A stretch of DNA of 64,000 nucleotides, taken from contig SHZY01000005.1 in NCBI GenBank assembly GCA_009692065.1, positions 1 through 64,000 on the forward strand, written 5' to 3'. Origin of the DNA: Gemmataceae bacterium (GTDB taxonomy: Bacteria > Planctomycetota > Planctomycetia > Gemmatales > Gemmataceae). The first letter of the stretch is position 1. Every line of letters starts with the position of its first letter. The notes beneath the pieces are model-generated. The model made no database searches and was not told the origin of the DNA. It saw only the letters and a program-made list of their open reading frames with translations. Of the stretch, positions 48,569 through 57,297 are shown in pieces. A program made the position numbers and the translations under genes.

Positions 48569-50425
48569 ATGAAACTAACCAAGCAATTTGAGCAACCCGT
48601 GAACAGCACCCTCAAACAAGTCGTGATGATCGTCATCTTCCTGTGCGTGCTGGGCAGCGTCTTCGCCGTCCGCTATCTGGTTAGTAAGCCTGCCGACATC
48701 GTCACGCAGGGCTCTGAAGACTCCATCAAACGCTACGGTTTCCATCTCGAGGAAGTGTCGAAGAACGTCGGCATCGACTTCGTTCACGAGAGGCCGATTC
48801 TGGACAAAAAGCTTGAGCACATCATGCCGATCGTTGCCGCCATGGGCGCAGCGGTCTCGGTGGTCGACTTTGACCGCGACGGCTTTGCCGACCTCTACGT
48901 CATCAACAGCGGCCCCGGCAGCAAGAACCGCCTCTACCGCAACAAGGGCGTGGACAAAGCTGGCAACCCGCTGGGCTTCGAGGACGTGGCCGAGAAGATG
49001 GGCATCGCCGATCTGAACCGCCCGGGCGACGGTGCCTGCATGGGCGCGGTCTGGGGCGACTTCGACAACGACGGCTACGAGGATCTGCTCGTTTATCGCT
49101 GGGGCAAGCCGGAGCTTTACCACAACGACAAGGGCAAGGGATTCACCCGCGTCACCAATATCGCCGGCCTGCCCAAGTGGGTCAACGCCGGCAGTGTCAT
49201 CTGGCTCGACTTCGACGGCGACGGCATGCTCGATCTGTTCATCGGCGGCTACTGGGCCGACGATGTCGATCTCTGGAACCTCACCACCACCAAGATCATG
49301 CCGGAGAGCTTCCAGTTCGCCAACAACGGCGGCCGCAGGTACCTAATGCGCAACCGCGGCTTCGATAAGCAAGGCAAATGGCTCGGGTTCGAGGACGTTA
49401 CCGAAAAGATGGGCATTACCAGCAAACGCTGGGTCCTTGCTGCCGCGGCCACCGATCTGTGCGGCACGGGCTATCCGGACCTCGTGCTCGCCATCGACTA
49501 CGGCATCAACGAATTTTACGCCAACCAGGGGGGCAAGGGATTCGTTGACAAGAGCAAAGACACACGAGTCGGCGACCGCCCCAAGAGCGGCATGAGTGTC
49601 AGCTTCGGCGACGTCTATAACCAGAGCCGATTTTGCATCTACACCACCAACATCACCGAGCCAGGCCAAATCTTGCAGCACAACAACCTATGGGTCCCCG
49701 AACCGAATCGAACCGGCGACAAGCTGCGCTACAAGAATCTCGCCGAGGACCTTGGTGTCGGCAAGGGAGGCTGGAGTTGGGGCGCCCAGTTCGGCGACTT
49801 GAACAACGACGGTTGGCTCGATTTGTTCTTGACTAACGGCTACGTCTCGGCCGACCAGAACGACAGCTACTGGTTTGATTATTCCATCATCGCCGGCCAA
49901 AATTCGAGCATCATCGCCGACGCCGCCCGCTGGCCCGCGATGAAGGGTCGGAGCCTGTCCGGCTATCAGCCGAACTGCGTCTGGCTCAACCGCGGCGGGA
50001 AGTTCGACGACATCGCCGCGGCCGTCGGCGTGTCCGAGACCCTGGACGGCCGCGCCGTCGTCCTCGTCGATCTGTGGAACCGCGGTGTTCTTGATGTGGT
50101 GTTAGCCACGCAGAATGGACGGCTGCTCGTCTACAAGAACTCCGTCGCCCCGGCGAACGGCTGGATTCAGTTCGAATTGCAAGGGAGCAACAGCAACAAG
50201 AGCGCCATCGGTGCTCAGGTGACGCTTTACTGGGACGATCAGGCCCAGGTTCAGGAAGTCTCCGGCGGCTCGGGGTATGCCTCGCAGAACCAGCGGCGAA
50301 TCCACTTCGGCCTCGGCAAGGCGGCGCGGGTCGAGCGTGCCGAGATCCGCTGGCCCTCCGGAAAAACGCAAACCATCACCGCGCCGGAAATCCGAAAACT
50401 CCACAAGATCTCGGAGCCAACATGA
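48569..50425 (+). CDS. CRTAC1-family membrane-anchored protein
   Basis: The product is 618 residues from ATG 48569, 36 bases after the previous gene. One N-terminal transmembrane anchor (VVMIVIFLCVLGSVFAVRYL) is present. FG-GAP calcium-binding motifs recur (FDRDGFADLYVINSG, FDNDGYEDLLVYRWG, DFDGDGMLDLFIGGY, DLNNDGWLDLFLTNGY). The C-terminal ASPIC/UnbV domain is clear (IGAQVTLYWDDQAQVQEVSG, GSGYASQNQRRIHFGLGKAA). The stop overlaps the ATG of the RnfD-like gene (ATGA 50422-50425), so the propeller protein and the membrane protein are made together. This points to a complex with the propeller outside the membrane. Confidence 0.8.
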   Translation: MKLTKQFEQPVNSTLKQVVMIVIFLCVLGSVFAVRYLVSKPADIVTQGSEDSIKRYGFHLEEVSKNVGIDFVHERPILDKKLEHIMPIVAAMGAAVSVVDFDRDGFADLYVINSGPGSKNRLYRNKGVDKAGNPLGFEDVAEKMGIADLNRPGDGACMGAVWGDFDNDGYEDLLVYRWGKPELYHNDKGKGFTRVTNIAGLPKWVNAGSVIWLDFDGDGMLDLFIGGYWADDVDLWNLTTTKIMPESFQFANNGGRRYLMRNRGFDKQGKWLGFEDVTEKMGITSKRWVLAAAATDLCGTGYPDLVLAIDYGINEFYANQGGKGFVDKSKDTRVGDRPKSGMSVSFGDVYNQSRFCIYTTNITEPGQILQHNNLWVPEPNRTGDKLRYKNLAEDLGVGKGGWSWGAQFGDLNNDGWLDLFLTNGYVSADQNDSYWFDYSIIAGQNSSIIADAARWPAMKGRSLSGYQPNCVWLNRGGKFDDIAAAVGVSETLDGRAVVLVDLWNRGVLDVVLATQNGRLLVYKNSVAPANGWIQFELQGSNSNKSAIGAQVTLYWDDQAQVQEVSGGSGYASQNQRRIHFGLGKAARVERAEIRWPSGKTQTITAPEIRKLHKISEPT

Positions 50426-51300
50426 ATGTTGCCACTCCCGCCGCCGCCCCGGAAATCAAGGCGCCCAGCCGATTCCAGCAAATCAAGCCGTTTCTAGCGC
50501 CGATGCTCATCACGTGCATTCTGGCGGGCGGGCAATACGGCTACGGCATCCTGGAAACCAACGAGCAAGGCCTATTCTTCGGCCTGCCTGGCACTGCCGT
50601 CGCCATCATCGTCAGCATTGTTTTCGAACTGATCGCCGTCAAGTTTCTCAGCGGCAAGTGGCCGCACCTTGCCAGCTCCTACATCACCGGCATCAGCGTC
50701 GGCATTCTCGTGCGCTCCAATATCATCTGGTATTACGTGCTTTGCAGCCTGCTCTCCAATAGCTCAAAATACGCGCTGCGCCTCAAGAATCGCCACCTGT
50801 GGAACCCGTCGAACTTCGGCGTCAGCATGCTCCTTTTCTTCGTCCCGCAAGACGTGGTGCCCTTGAGTCTTCAGTGGGGCAATCATCCCTGGGTGCCCGT
50901 CATTATCATGTCGCTGGGGGTGATCATCCTGTTTACGCTTGGCCGACTGCACATCACACTGACCTATGTCGCTTGTTTCTGCCTACTTTCGGTGCTGCGC
51001 TCACAAATCGCCGGCACCGACCCGATCACCGAAATTGGCGTTCTCACCGTGCCGAGTTATCTGTTGTTCATGATCTTCATGATCACCGATCCGAAGACCA
51101 CGACGCGCACCTGGCCAAGGCAGATCGTCGTCACCATTGCGGTGGCCATCGTCGAAACCATCCTGCGATTGTGCCGCGAGACGCACGCGCCGTACTATGC
51201 ACTGTTCATTGTGTTTCCGATGGCGAACTTGCTGGAAATCTGGTGGGAGAATCGGGCCAGCATTGACGCCGGACAAAAGCCGGGGCCAGGCGGGCGCTAA
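50422..51300 (+). CDS. NqrB/RnfD-like integral membrane protein
   Basis: The product is 292 residues with about eight transmembrane helices. RLKNRHLWNPSNFGVSMLLF corresponds to the 'NP.n.G' motif and LLFMIFMITDPKTTTRTW to the 'FFMATDPVT' motif of NqrB/RnfD/RnfE proteins, which move ions coupled to flavin electron transfer. The covalent-FMN motif SGAT is not seen, and no other Rnf/Nqr subunits are adjacent. It therefore probably works with the coupled CRTAC1 protein and not in a standard Rnf complex. The stop codon lies within a single GCGGGCGCTAAACG repeat arm, so the last residues (PGPGGR) are repeat-derived. Confidence 0.7.
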   Translation: MNVATPAAAPEIKAPSRFQQIKPFLAPMLITCILAGGQYGYGILETNEQGLFFGLPGTAVAIIVSIVFELIAVKFLSGKWPHLASSYITGISVGILVRSNIIWYYVLCSLLSNSSKYALRLKNRHLWNPSNFGVSMLLFFVPQDVVPLSLQWGNHPWVPVIIMSLGVIILFTLGRLHITLTYVACFCLLSVLRSQIAGTDPITEIGVLTVPSYLLFMIFMITDPKTTTRTWPRQIVVTIAVAIVETILRLCRETHAPYYALFIVFPMANLLEIWWENRASIDAGQKPGPGGR

Positions 51301-51302
51301 AC
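51288..51302. repeat. Solitary GCGGGCGCTAAACG arm at a stop codon
   Basis: This single copy of the right arm of the CGTTTAGCGCCCGC hairpin family contains the TAA stop of the RnfD-like gene (51298-51300). No matching left arm lies nearby, so the element is truncated. Confidence 0.6.
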
Positions 51303-51320
51303 GTAGACGGGACCGGGCAA

Positions 51321-53105
51321 TCATTGGTACAATCGCTTGGCTGCGGGTTCGCCTTCGTGGAGCTCCCAGTAGTTCTCGGGTTCCAGGTTGTCGAAGTGCT
51401 GCTCCGTACCGCTCCAGGACCATTTTACCGTCACCCGCCCCGCTCTTGAGGTCGTGCCCAGACCGAACAGGATGCGCTGATCGTTCGCGGAAAGGTAGCT
51501 GCCGCCTCCCTTGGTGAAGCGCGTCACGGTGCGCGAGTCCGTTTTGAGCGTCACCGTCGAGCCGACCACGTCGCGATCCCCCTTGCCCTTGAGCCTGACG
51601 CCGAGCCAGCGCGCGGGGTTGCCGCCGGACGCTTCATTTCGCAGGAGGACCGCCGGGCTGTTCGTGTTGCAGATGACGACATCGGGCCAGCCGTCGTTGT
51701 CGAGATCGCCGATGGCAACGCCGCGTGAGACCTCCGGAACCGTGAAGACCGGCCCGCCACGCTTGGCGTAGTTCTGGAAGAATCGCCGCTTCAGATACTC
51801 CACGTTGCGCATCAACAGGGGCACTTGCTTCACGGTGCTGCCGAGCGGTTTGCGCAGCACGTGGCCATTGACGATGAGGAGATCTTCCCACCCGTCATTA
51901 TCGACATCGATGAAGCCGGTGCCGAAGCTGACAAAATGCCGACTCAAGGCGCCGATGCCTGCCACGCGCGACTGGTAGGCGAAGCGCTCCTGGCCCAGGT
52001 TTTGGTAGAGAGCGTGCAGCTCGTCCTGGAAGTTGGTGACGAAGATGGAAGCGAGGCCGCTGCCGTCGTAGTCGGCGACATCGACCCCCATGCTGCCGTT
52101 GAAGTGTCCCGCGTCATCGCCGGCGACGCCGGAGAGGAGTGCTTTCTCCTCCAACTTGCCCGCGGCCCGCACGAGGTAGAGGTGGTTGTCGGTCGCATCG
52201 TTGGCGACGTAGATGCCTGGCTTGCCTTCGCCGGTGAAATCCGCCAACACGACGCCGAGGCCGCAGCCGGGCTGGCGCGGCTTGAGTTCTTCCGCCGCGC
52301 TGCGAAACGTGCCGTCCTTGTTGTTGCGATAGAGGGCGTGCGGAAGAGGCTTGAAACGCTGCGGGGGGCAGACGTCCTGGTCGACGCCGGGGCGCTTGCC
52401 TGCGCACTTCGGGTGGTTCTGGAAGGACCAGTCCACGTAATTGCAGATGTACAGATCAGGAAAACCGCTGCCGGTGAGGTCCGCGAAGCCCGCGCCGGTG
52501 CTCCACGATTTTTCGGTCAGTCCAGCCTTCTGGGTTACCTCGGCGAAGCGTTTGCCGTCGTCGTTGCGAAACAAGGCGACCCGTCCGTAGCCGGTGATGA
52601 GCAGGTCGGGCCTACCGTCCCGATCGTAGTCGGCGACGGCGAGGCCGTGGGTGTAGAAGTCGATCTTGTCGAGCCCGACCTTCGCGGTGACATCCTCGAA
52701 TTTCCATTTGCCGAGGTTCTTGTAGAGCTTACAGGGATGCCCCTTGATTTGCTCGCCCTGGAAGGTGCCGCCGCCGGTGAAGAAGAGATCAAGCAAGCCG
52801 TCGCCGTCGTAGTCGATCATGGCGACGCCGCCGCCGACGGATTCGAGGATCGTGTACTGATCGGTCTCCTCGCCGTTGCGATGAGTGAAACTGATTCCGG
52901 AATTTGCTGTCACGTCGCGAAACCAGAGGGGGCCGTCGGGGATTGCCGGGCCGACAGCGGGCGGCTCCACGTGCTCGACATGGGGGCCAACGGCTGGATC
53001 AGGTCGGCAACCGGCGAGGACCAGGGCAAGACTGATGAATGTCAGCATGGAGGTGAGCCCGATCACGGTCGTCCGATGCCAACGGGGCCGCCTGTTTGTG
53101 TTCAT
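51321..53105 (-). CDS. CRTAC1-family lipoprotein
   Basis: The product is 594 residues. The leader MNTNRRPRWHRTTVIGLTSM ends in lipobox LVLAGC with the lipidated Cys at residue 33. FG-GAP repeats: IDYDGDGLLDLFFTGGG, ADYDRDGRPDLLITGYG, VDVDNDGWEDLLIVNGH, GDLDNDGWPDVVICNTN. The C-terminal ASPIC/UnbV domain is VGSTVTLKTDSRTVTRFTKG, GGSYLSANDQRILFGLGTTS. It is convergent with the RnfD-like operon and followed on its own strand by (that is, upstream of) the TPR gene at 53205-54263. The leader is strikingly like that of the ABC binding protein 8 kb away, which suggests leader exchange or shared ancestry of the 5' ends. Confidence 0.8.
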   Translation of the reverse strand: MNTNRRPRWHRTTVIGLTSMLTFISLALVLAGCRPDPAVGPHVEHVEPPAVGPAIPDGPLWFRDVTANSGISFTHRNGEETDQYTILESVGGGVAMIDYDGDGLLDLFFTGGGTFQGEQIKGHPCKLYKNLGKWKFEDVTAKVGLDKIDFYTHGLAVADYDRDGRPDLLITGYGRVALFRNDDGKRFAEVTQKAGLTEKSWSTGAGFADLTGSGFPDLYICNYVDWSFQNHPKCAGKRPGVDQDVCPPQRFKPLPHALYRNNKDGTFRSAAEELKPRQPGCGLGVVLADFTGEGKPGIYVANDATDNHLYLVRAAGKLEEKALLSGVAGDDAGHFNGSMGVDVADYDGSGLASIFVTNFQDELHALYQNLGQERFAYQSRVAGIGALSRHFVSFGTGFIDVDNDGWEDLLIVNGHVLRKPLGSTVKQVPLLMRNVEYLKRRFFQNYAKRGGPVFTVPEVSRGVAIGDLDNDGWPDVVICNTNSPAVLLRNEASGGNPARWLGVRLKGKGDRDVVGSTVTLKTDSRTVTRFTKGGGSYLSANDQRILFGLGTTSRAGRVTVKWSWSGTEQHFDNLEPENYWELHEGEPAAKRLYQ

Positions 53106-53204
53106 GGCATCCCTTTGCGTGAACGGAAAGGTGATGCGTGTCTCCAGAGAGATTTAGAACTCCGGACCGCGTTCACTTCCTGCCGTTATGATACTTTGTC
53201 CTTT

Positions 53205-54263
53205 CTACTTCTTACCTTTTACTTTGGATTTCGCCTTCGCATCAATTTCGTTGAGCTTGTTCTGGTAGCGATGCGCGTCGTCCAGCCGGCCAGGTTGCCT
53301 CAAGAGGCAAGCGGCGAGGACGAGAATGACTTCACGTTCCCCCGGCGCCAGCGACTCCGCGTGCATGAGCCAGCGCTCGGCGTCCGCGGGAAGGTTCAGA
53401 TCGAGAGCGACCCTGGCTCGCTCGATCAGCACTGGAACGCGATCGGGCAACGTAACCAGCATGTCATCCAGCAGTCGGCCGGCTTCCTCCGGTTGGCCAA
53501 GGGCGCGGTGCATGCGGGCCTGTTGAAAGCGCACGGTTAGGTCGTCAGGCCGCTGCGTGCGCATCCACTCCAGGTGGCCAAACGCCTGCCTCGGATCCTC
53601 CAGAAGCAGCGCCTCCACCAACCAGAGCCGGGCCACGTAATGGTGGGGGACGAGCTTCAATGCTTCCTGGTAGTCGACCACGGCTTGCGGCACGCCGTAC
53701 AGAAACATGTTGGTTCGCCCGCGCCAAACGAGACCCTGCGCCTGATCGATCTTGCCCGGACGGTGCTTGAGGAATAGCTCGATGCTCGCTTCCGCGCGGG
53801 ACAGATCCTGCACAATCAGGCTCCCCTCGATGACCGCTTCCAGCACAACGGGCATCTCCGGTTTGTCCGGGTTTTCCTGGCAAAAACGGACGAGCCGATC
53901 TGCACTTCTCAGATCCCCCTGCTGGACGCCCAGGAGCTGCCCCTCCAGGTCGAGGTCGTCGCCGGACGCTCCGAATTGCTCGGCCAGGCGCAACTGGCGC
54001 GCGGCCTCGGCGAAATCGTTGCGCCGCCGCGCCGCCTGTGCCGCCAAGATCCGCACCGACGGGTTGTTGGGGCGCATCTTCAAGTAGCTGTGCAGATGAG
54101 TGGTGGCCTGAACGTAGTCATATCGCTCCAGGGCCTGCCGGGCGAGGTCGTATTGGCGCATGGCCCAGAAATTGACGCCGATCTGATAGCCGACCACGCC
54201 GATGACGGCCACCAGCGTCAGCGCCAGGATCAGCCGAACCCGTTTGTCGCGGATGCGCAGCAT
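53205..54263 (-). CDS. Membrane-anchored TPR protein
   Basis: The product is 352 residues. The N-terminal transmembrane anchor (LILALTLVAVIGVVGYQIGV, ~11-30) is followed by TPR-like helices throughout (YDYVQATTHLHSYLKMRPNN, DFAEAARQLRLAEQFGAS, GVPQAVVDYQEALKLVPHHY, LPADAERWLMHAESLAPGER) and a Lys-rich tail (AKAKSKVKGKK). The gene is upstream of the CRTAC1 lipoprotein gene on the same strand with a 99-base gap, repeating the CRTAC1-plus-TPR pairing of the 31.8-34.8 kb locus in reversed order. It is probably a scaffold on the outer face of the inner membrane. Confidence 0.7.
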   Translation of the reverse strand: MLRIRDKRVRLILALTLVAVIGVVGYQIGVNFWAMRQYDLARQALERYDYVQATTHLHSYLKMRPNNPSVRILAAQAARRRNDFAEAARQLRLAEQFGASGDDLDLEGQLLGVQQGDLRSADRLVRFCQENPDKPEMPVVLEAVIEGSLIVQDLSRAEASIELFLKHRPGKIDQAQGLVWRGRTNMFLYGVPQAVVDYQEALKLVPHHYVARLWLVEALLLEDPRQAFGHLEWMRTQRPDDLTVRFQQARMHRALGQPEEAGRLLDDMLVTLPDRVPVLIERARVALDLNLPADAERWLMHAESLAPGEREVILVLAACLLRQPGRLDDAHRYQNKLNEIDAKAKSKVKGKK

Positions 54264-54368
54264 GGCACGACACTCATGTTCGCTTGGACGCTCGCAAAAG
54301 GCGAGCGGCTAAACCGGGACATAATTCACCGGACGTTAGGCGAGCGGCAGATCAAATCCTACCACATG

Positions 54369-54422
54369 AGCCTGCAGCGCTAGCAAGGAAAAAGGCATCA
54401 TCCCTTGCTTGCGCTGCGGGCT
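54369..54422. repeat. AGCC.GCAGCGC.AGCAAGG hairpin
   Basis: AGCCTGCAGCGCTAGCAAGG and CCTTGCTTGCGCTGCGGGCT are near-perfect inverses around a 14-base loop, ~105 bases upstream of the TPR gene. The rest of 54264-54601 shows no gene. Confidence 0.6.
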
Positions 54423-54601
54423 CCAGGAGAAATTCCCACCGGACGATCGCCTTAACAAGTTTACTTGCCCAAGGAGGTCGGACAAGCACAACCTCCCAAC
54501 GGCCCCGCCGCCGGCTAGTTATTTTAACGTAGTCAAGCGGCTGTGAAAAAATCGGGATCTGGGTTGTTTCGTACAACATCATTCATGCACTAACTGGCAT
54601 A

Positions 54602-54853
54602 CTATAATCGCAACCAATTACCAATGAACCCCTTGCGACCAGCCATTTCGCGGCCGGCATGTGGAGATCCGTCATGGTCGCGTCCTTTTTTTTGCCACGC
54701 TTCGGCCCTTCCTTTGGCTCGATCGGAATAGTAGCGGGCGGCAAGATCGTGGTATTCGGCGGGATCAGCGAGAGTCAGCTTCAACGCCGCTTCAAGGACG
54801 GCAATCGCATCGGACTGACTGACTTCGTACTGGTACGAATTGCCCCTGCACAA
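54602..54853 (-). pseudogene. Possible gene fragment
   Basis: The 83-codon frame includes DAIAVLEAALKLTLADPAEY followed by HDLAARYYSDRAKGRAEAW, which has the helical, alanine-rich look of a real coding sequence. The first residues and the C-terminus look random. No ribosome site and no family could be recognised. It lies in a zone of decayed genes, so a remnant is more likely than a working gene. Confidence 0.25.
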
Positions 54854-54867
54854 AGCCCGGCGATGAT

Positions 54868-55080
54868 ATGGCTCGGCTCGCCGCCATCCTCGTCGCCATG
54901 GTTCTCTTTACCTTCTAGCCCTTGCTGATCGGCTATCAGCCGGAGGGTGGGTTGATCTTCTTCAACATCGTGCTGGCGCTCGCCATCTTCAATGTTGTCG
55001 TGCAGCGTCACCCGATCATGAGCGTTCACTGGCTGTACGGGATCGACCTGGGTTTGAGCGTGTTTCTTCCGTTGGCGTAG
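54868..55080 (+). pseudogene. Membrane-protein remnant with in-frame amber codon
   Basis: From ATG 54868 the frame reads MARLAAILVAMVLFTF, TAG (54916-54918), then PLLIGYQPEGGLIFFNIVLA, LAIFNVVVQRHPIMSVHWLY and GIDLGLSVFLPLA before TAG 55078-55080. The three hydrophobic segments look like genuine transmembrane helices, and the reading frame is intact apart from the first TAG. I do not recognise the family. It is probably a decayed gene; amber suppression is the alternative. Confidence 0.4.
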
Positions 55081-55104
55081 CTTTCAGCGAGAGTGCGTTG
55101 TGTC

Positions 55105-55200
55105 AGCGAGACCGAAGGCGCCAAGTTTTGGTGCAGTTGTCTGACCGACCTGAAGAATTGTGGACTCAACGCCATCTTCATCGTGTACGTCGATGGACTC
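55105..55200 (+). mobile_element. IS256-family transposase remnant
   Basis: ETEGAKFWCSCLTDLKNCGL followed by NAIFIVYVDGL matches the conserved IS256 (MULE-like) transposase core, usually 'eGakFWl.vLtdLknRGv.Di.i.cvDGLkG', containing the second catalytic Asp. Only ~32 codons are left, with no start, no upstream or downstream transposase sequence and no visible terminal repeats. The following ~300 bases (55201-55515) hold no recognisable gene. Confidence 0.6.
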
Positions 55201-55515
55201 CGGTCGCCGGTCGTGGGTGGTATGGTCGTGGTGGCGACAAACGGGCCGGCGAAAAAAACGAGCGACGCGTGCCGTTTCGGCTCCGTGGCAGCCGCAAGGT
55301 ACAGAGTTTCCACGCCAGGACACGGCTCGCTCATGCGGCCCCTCCTTCCTCAGTTCCAATTCATTCGGATTCATTCGGCGCACCGGGGCAGCTCGATGAA
55401 TGAACAAATGAATCCACTTCATGAAACGGAACCGCCGAGCAACCGCAGTGCGAGGTCCGTTGCCATAGAATGATCTCCTAGCGAAGCCCCACGATGAAAC
55501 CGCCTTCCGCCAATC

Positions 55516-57243
55516 ATGCCAACCCTCGATGAACTACTCGCGGCCGCCAAGCAGCAGCACACCGGCGGCAACCTCCCAGGCGCCGAACTGCTCTATCGGC
55601 AGGTTCTCTAGGCGGCGCCGGAGCGGGCGCACGTCTGGTATCTCCTGGGCGCCGTCTGTCATGCGCTGGGAAAATATGCCGATGCCGAGCAGCACCTGAT
55701 CACGTCGCTGCGCCTGCGGCCAAACTTCGCGGAAGGGCATTACCACCTCGGCGTCACGCTGGCGCAGCAAGGCAAACACCGGGAAGCGGCGGAGAGCTTT
55801 CAGGTAGCTTTGCAACTCAAGCCGGACTTTGCTAGCGCTTACGTCCACCTGGGTAACACGCTCTGCGCCCGCGGCAGGTTCGTCGAGGCCGAGGCTGCCT
55901 ATCGGCAGGCGCTCGCGCTGCGGCCGGGGGTGGCCGATACGCATCTGCAACTCGCCAAGGCCTTGATCCGGGAGAATCAAGAGACCGATGCGCTGGCGCA
56001 TTTCGAGCAAGCTGCCCAGCTCGATCCGCGCCTGGCGGAAGCGCAGAGTGCGTGGGGGGCCGCGTTGATCGACGTGGGGCGGACACCCGAAGCCATCGCT
56101 CATCTGCAAGAGTCGCTGCGTTTGCAGCCCGACCACGTCGTCGCGTTCGCGCACTTGAGCGAGCTGGTCAACGAGAACTGCTATCGCTATTCCGAGGCGG
56201 AACTCGCCGAGATCACGAGGCTGCTTGGCGATGCCGCGACGACCCCTGTCGACCGTTCGGCGCTCCACTTCGCCCTGGCTTATGTGCAGGAAAAACAGGG
56301 CCAATACGACGACGCCTTCGCCCATTTCCGCACGGGGCATGACCTGAAACGGCAGGCAAGTGAGGCGAGTGGCGTCGTTTTCGAGAGCGCCGAACACACC
56401 AAGGTCGTCGACGATTTGATCGCGGGATTCACGCCGGAGTTCTTCCAGCGCGTGGCCGGCTTTGGCAATCTTTCGGACAAGCCCGTCTTGATCGTCGGCA
56501 TGCCGCGTTCGGGCACGACGCTGGTCGATCAGGTCCTGTCGGCACATCCCGACGTTGCGGCAGCGGGCGAGCTCATGGAACTCGGGAACATCGTGGCGGA
56601 TCTGCCCCATCTCCTCAACCGCCCGCGCTCGCTTGAGCTCCTATCGCACCTTGATCGAGCGACGGTGCAGACGCTGGCGCGCCGTTACTTGCGACGCCTG
56701 GAGCAGTTTGGCGGCGCCCTCCCTCCCCTGTCCACCCCGCCCAGGCAAGAGGAAGCAAGGGTCACCGACAAGATGCCGCAGAACTTTTTCTATCTCGGGT
56801 TCGTGGCAGCTCTCTTTCCGAACGCGCGCATCATTCACTGCCGGCGCGACGCGATGGATACCTGCGTGTCTTGCTACACCCACCATTTCACCGACTTCGC
56901 CCGGTCTCTGGAAGGCCTGGGCTTTTACTATCGGCAATACGAAAGGCTGATGGCCCACTGGAGCGCCGTGTTGCCGCTGCGGATGTTCGAAGTCCGCTAC
57001 GAGGACCTGGTGGCGTCGCAGGAAGGCGTGACGCGCACGCTCATTGATTTCTGCGGCCTGGAATGGCACGATGCCTGCCTGAAGTATTACGACCATCGCC
57101 GGGCCGTGCATACGGCGAGCCGTATGCAGGTGCGGCAGCCGATCTACACGAGTTCGCTGGGACGTTGGCGTCGATACGCCGCCCATCTCGAACCGCTGCT
57201 GGAGGCACTCGGCCAGCGGGAGACAAGGAGACAAGGAGAATGA
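55516..57243 (+). pseudogene. TPR-sulfotransferase gene interrupted by an amber codon
   Basis: From ATG 55516 the frame encodes TPR repeats (MPTLDELLAAAKQQHTGGNL, GAELLYRQVL), hits TAG at 55609-55611, and resumes at once in frame as AAPERAHVWYLLGAVCHALG with further TPRs to ~residue 190. A sulfotransferase domain follows with the PAPS 5'-phosphosulfate loop VLIVGMPRSGTTLVDQVLSA and the later PRIIHCRRDAMDTCVSCYT-type region. A restart at 55810 would give a 477-residue protein without the first TPRs. The 3' end runs into a GAGACAAGGAGACAAGGA repeat that encodes ETRRQGE. The enzyme type transfers sulfate from PAPS to proteins or glycans. It is convergent with a decayed paralogue. Confidence 0.7.
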
Positions 57244-57297
57244 GCCGATGGATGGCCCGTCTCCTTGTCTCCCTATCTCCTTGTCTCCTTGTCATCT
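57219..57297. repeat. GGAGACAAGGAGACAAGGAG inverted repeat at two gene ends
   Basis: The left part is AGACAAGGAGACAAGGAG and the right part CTCCTTGTCTCCCTATCTCC..., inverses around a GATGGATGGCC-type loop. It contains the stop of the plus-strand sulfotransferase (57241-57243) and the last codons of the minus-strand one (57273). The repeat is related to 9530-9568. Confidence 0.7.

Noticed and set aside
51825..51890. Possible selenocysteine or other recoding elsewhere in the window
   Set aside because: Apart from fhcB I saw no other UGA flanked on both sides by one continuous protein family; the MazF/PIN junction joins two different families.
51825..53540. 571-codon plus-strand frame
   Set aside because: It is the antisense shadow of the CRTAC1 lipoprotein gene; repetitive valine/glycine-rich pseudo-repeats mirror the FG-GAP motifs.
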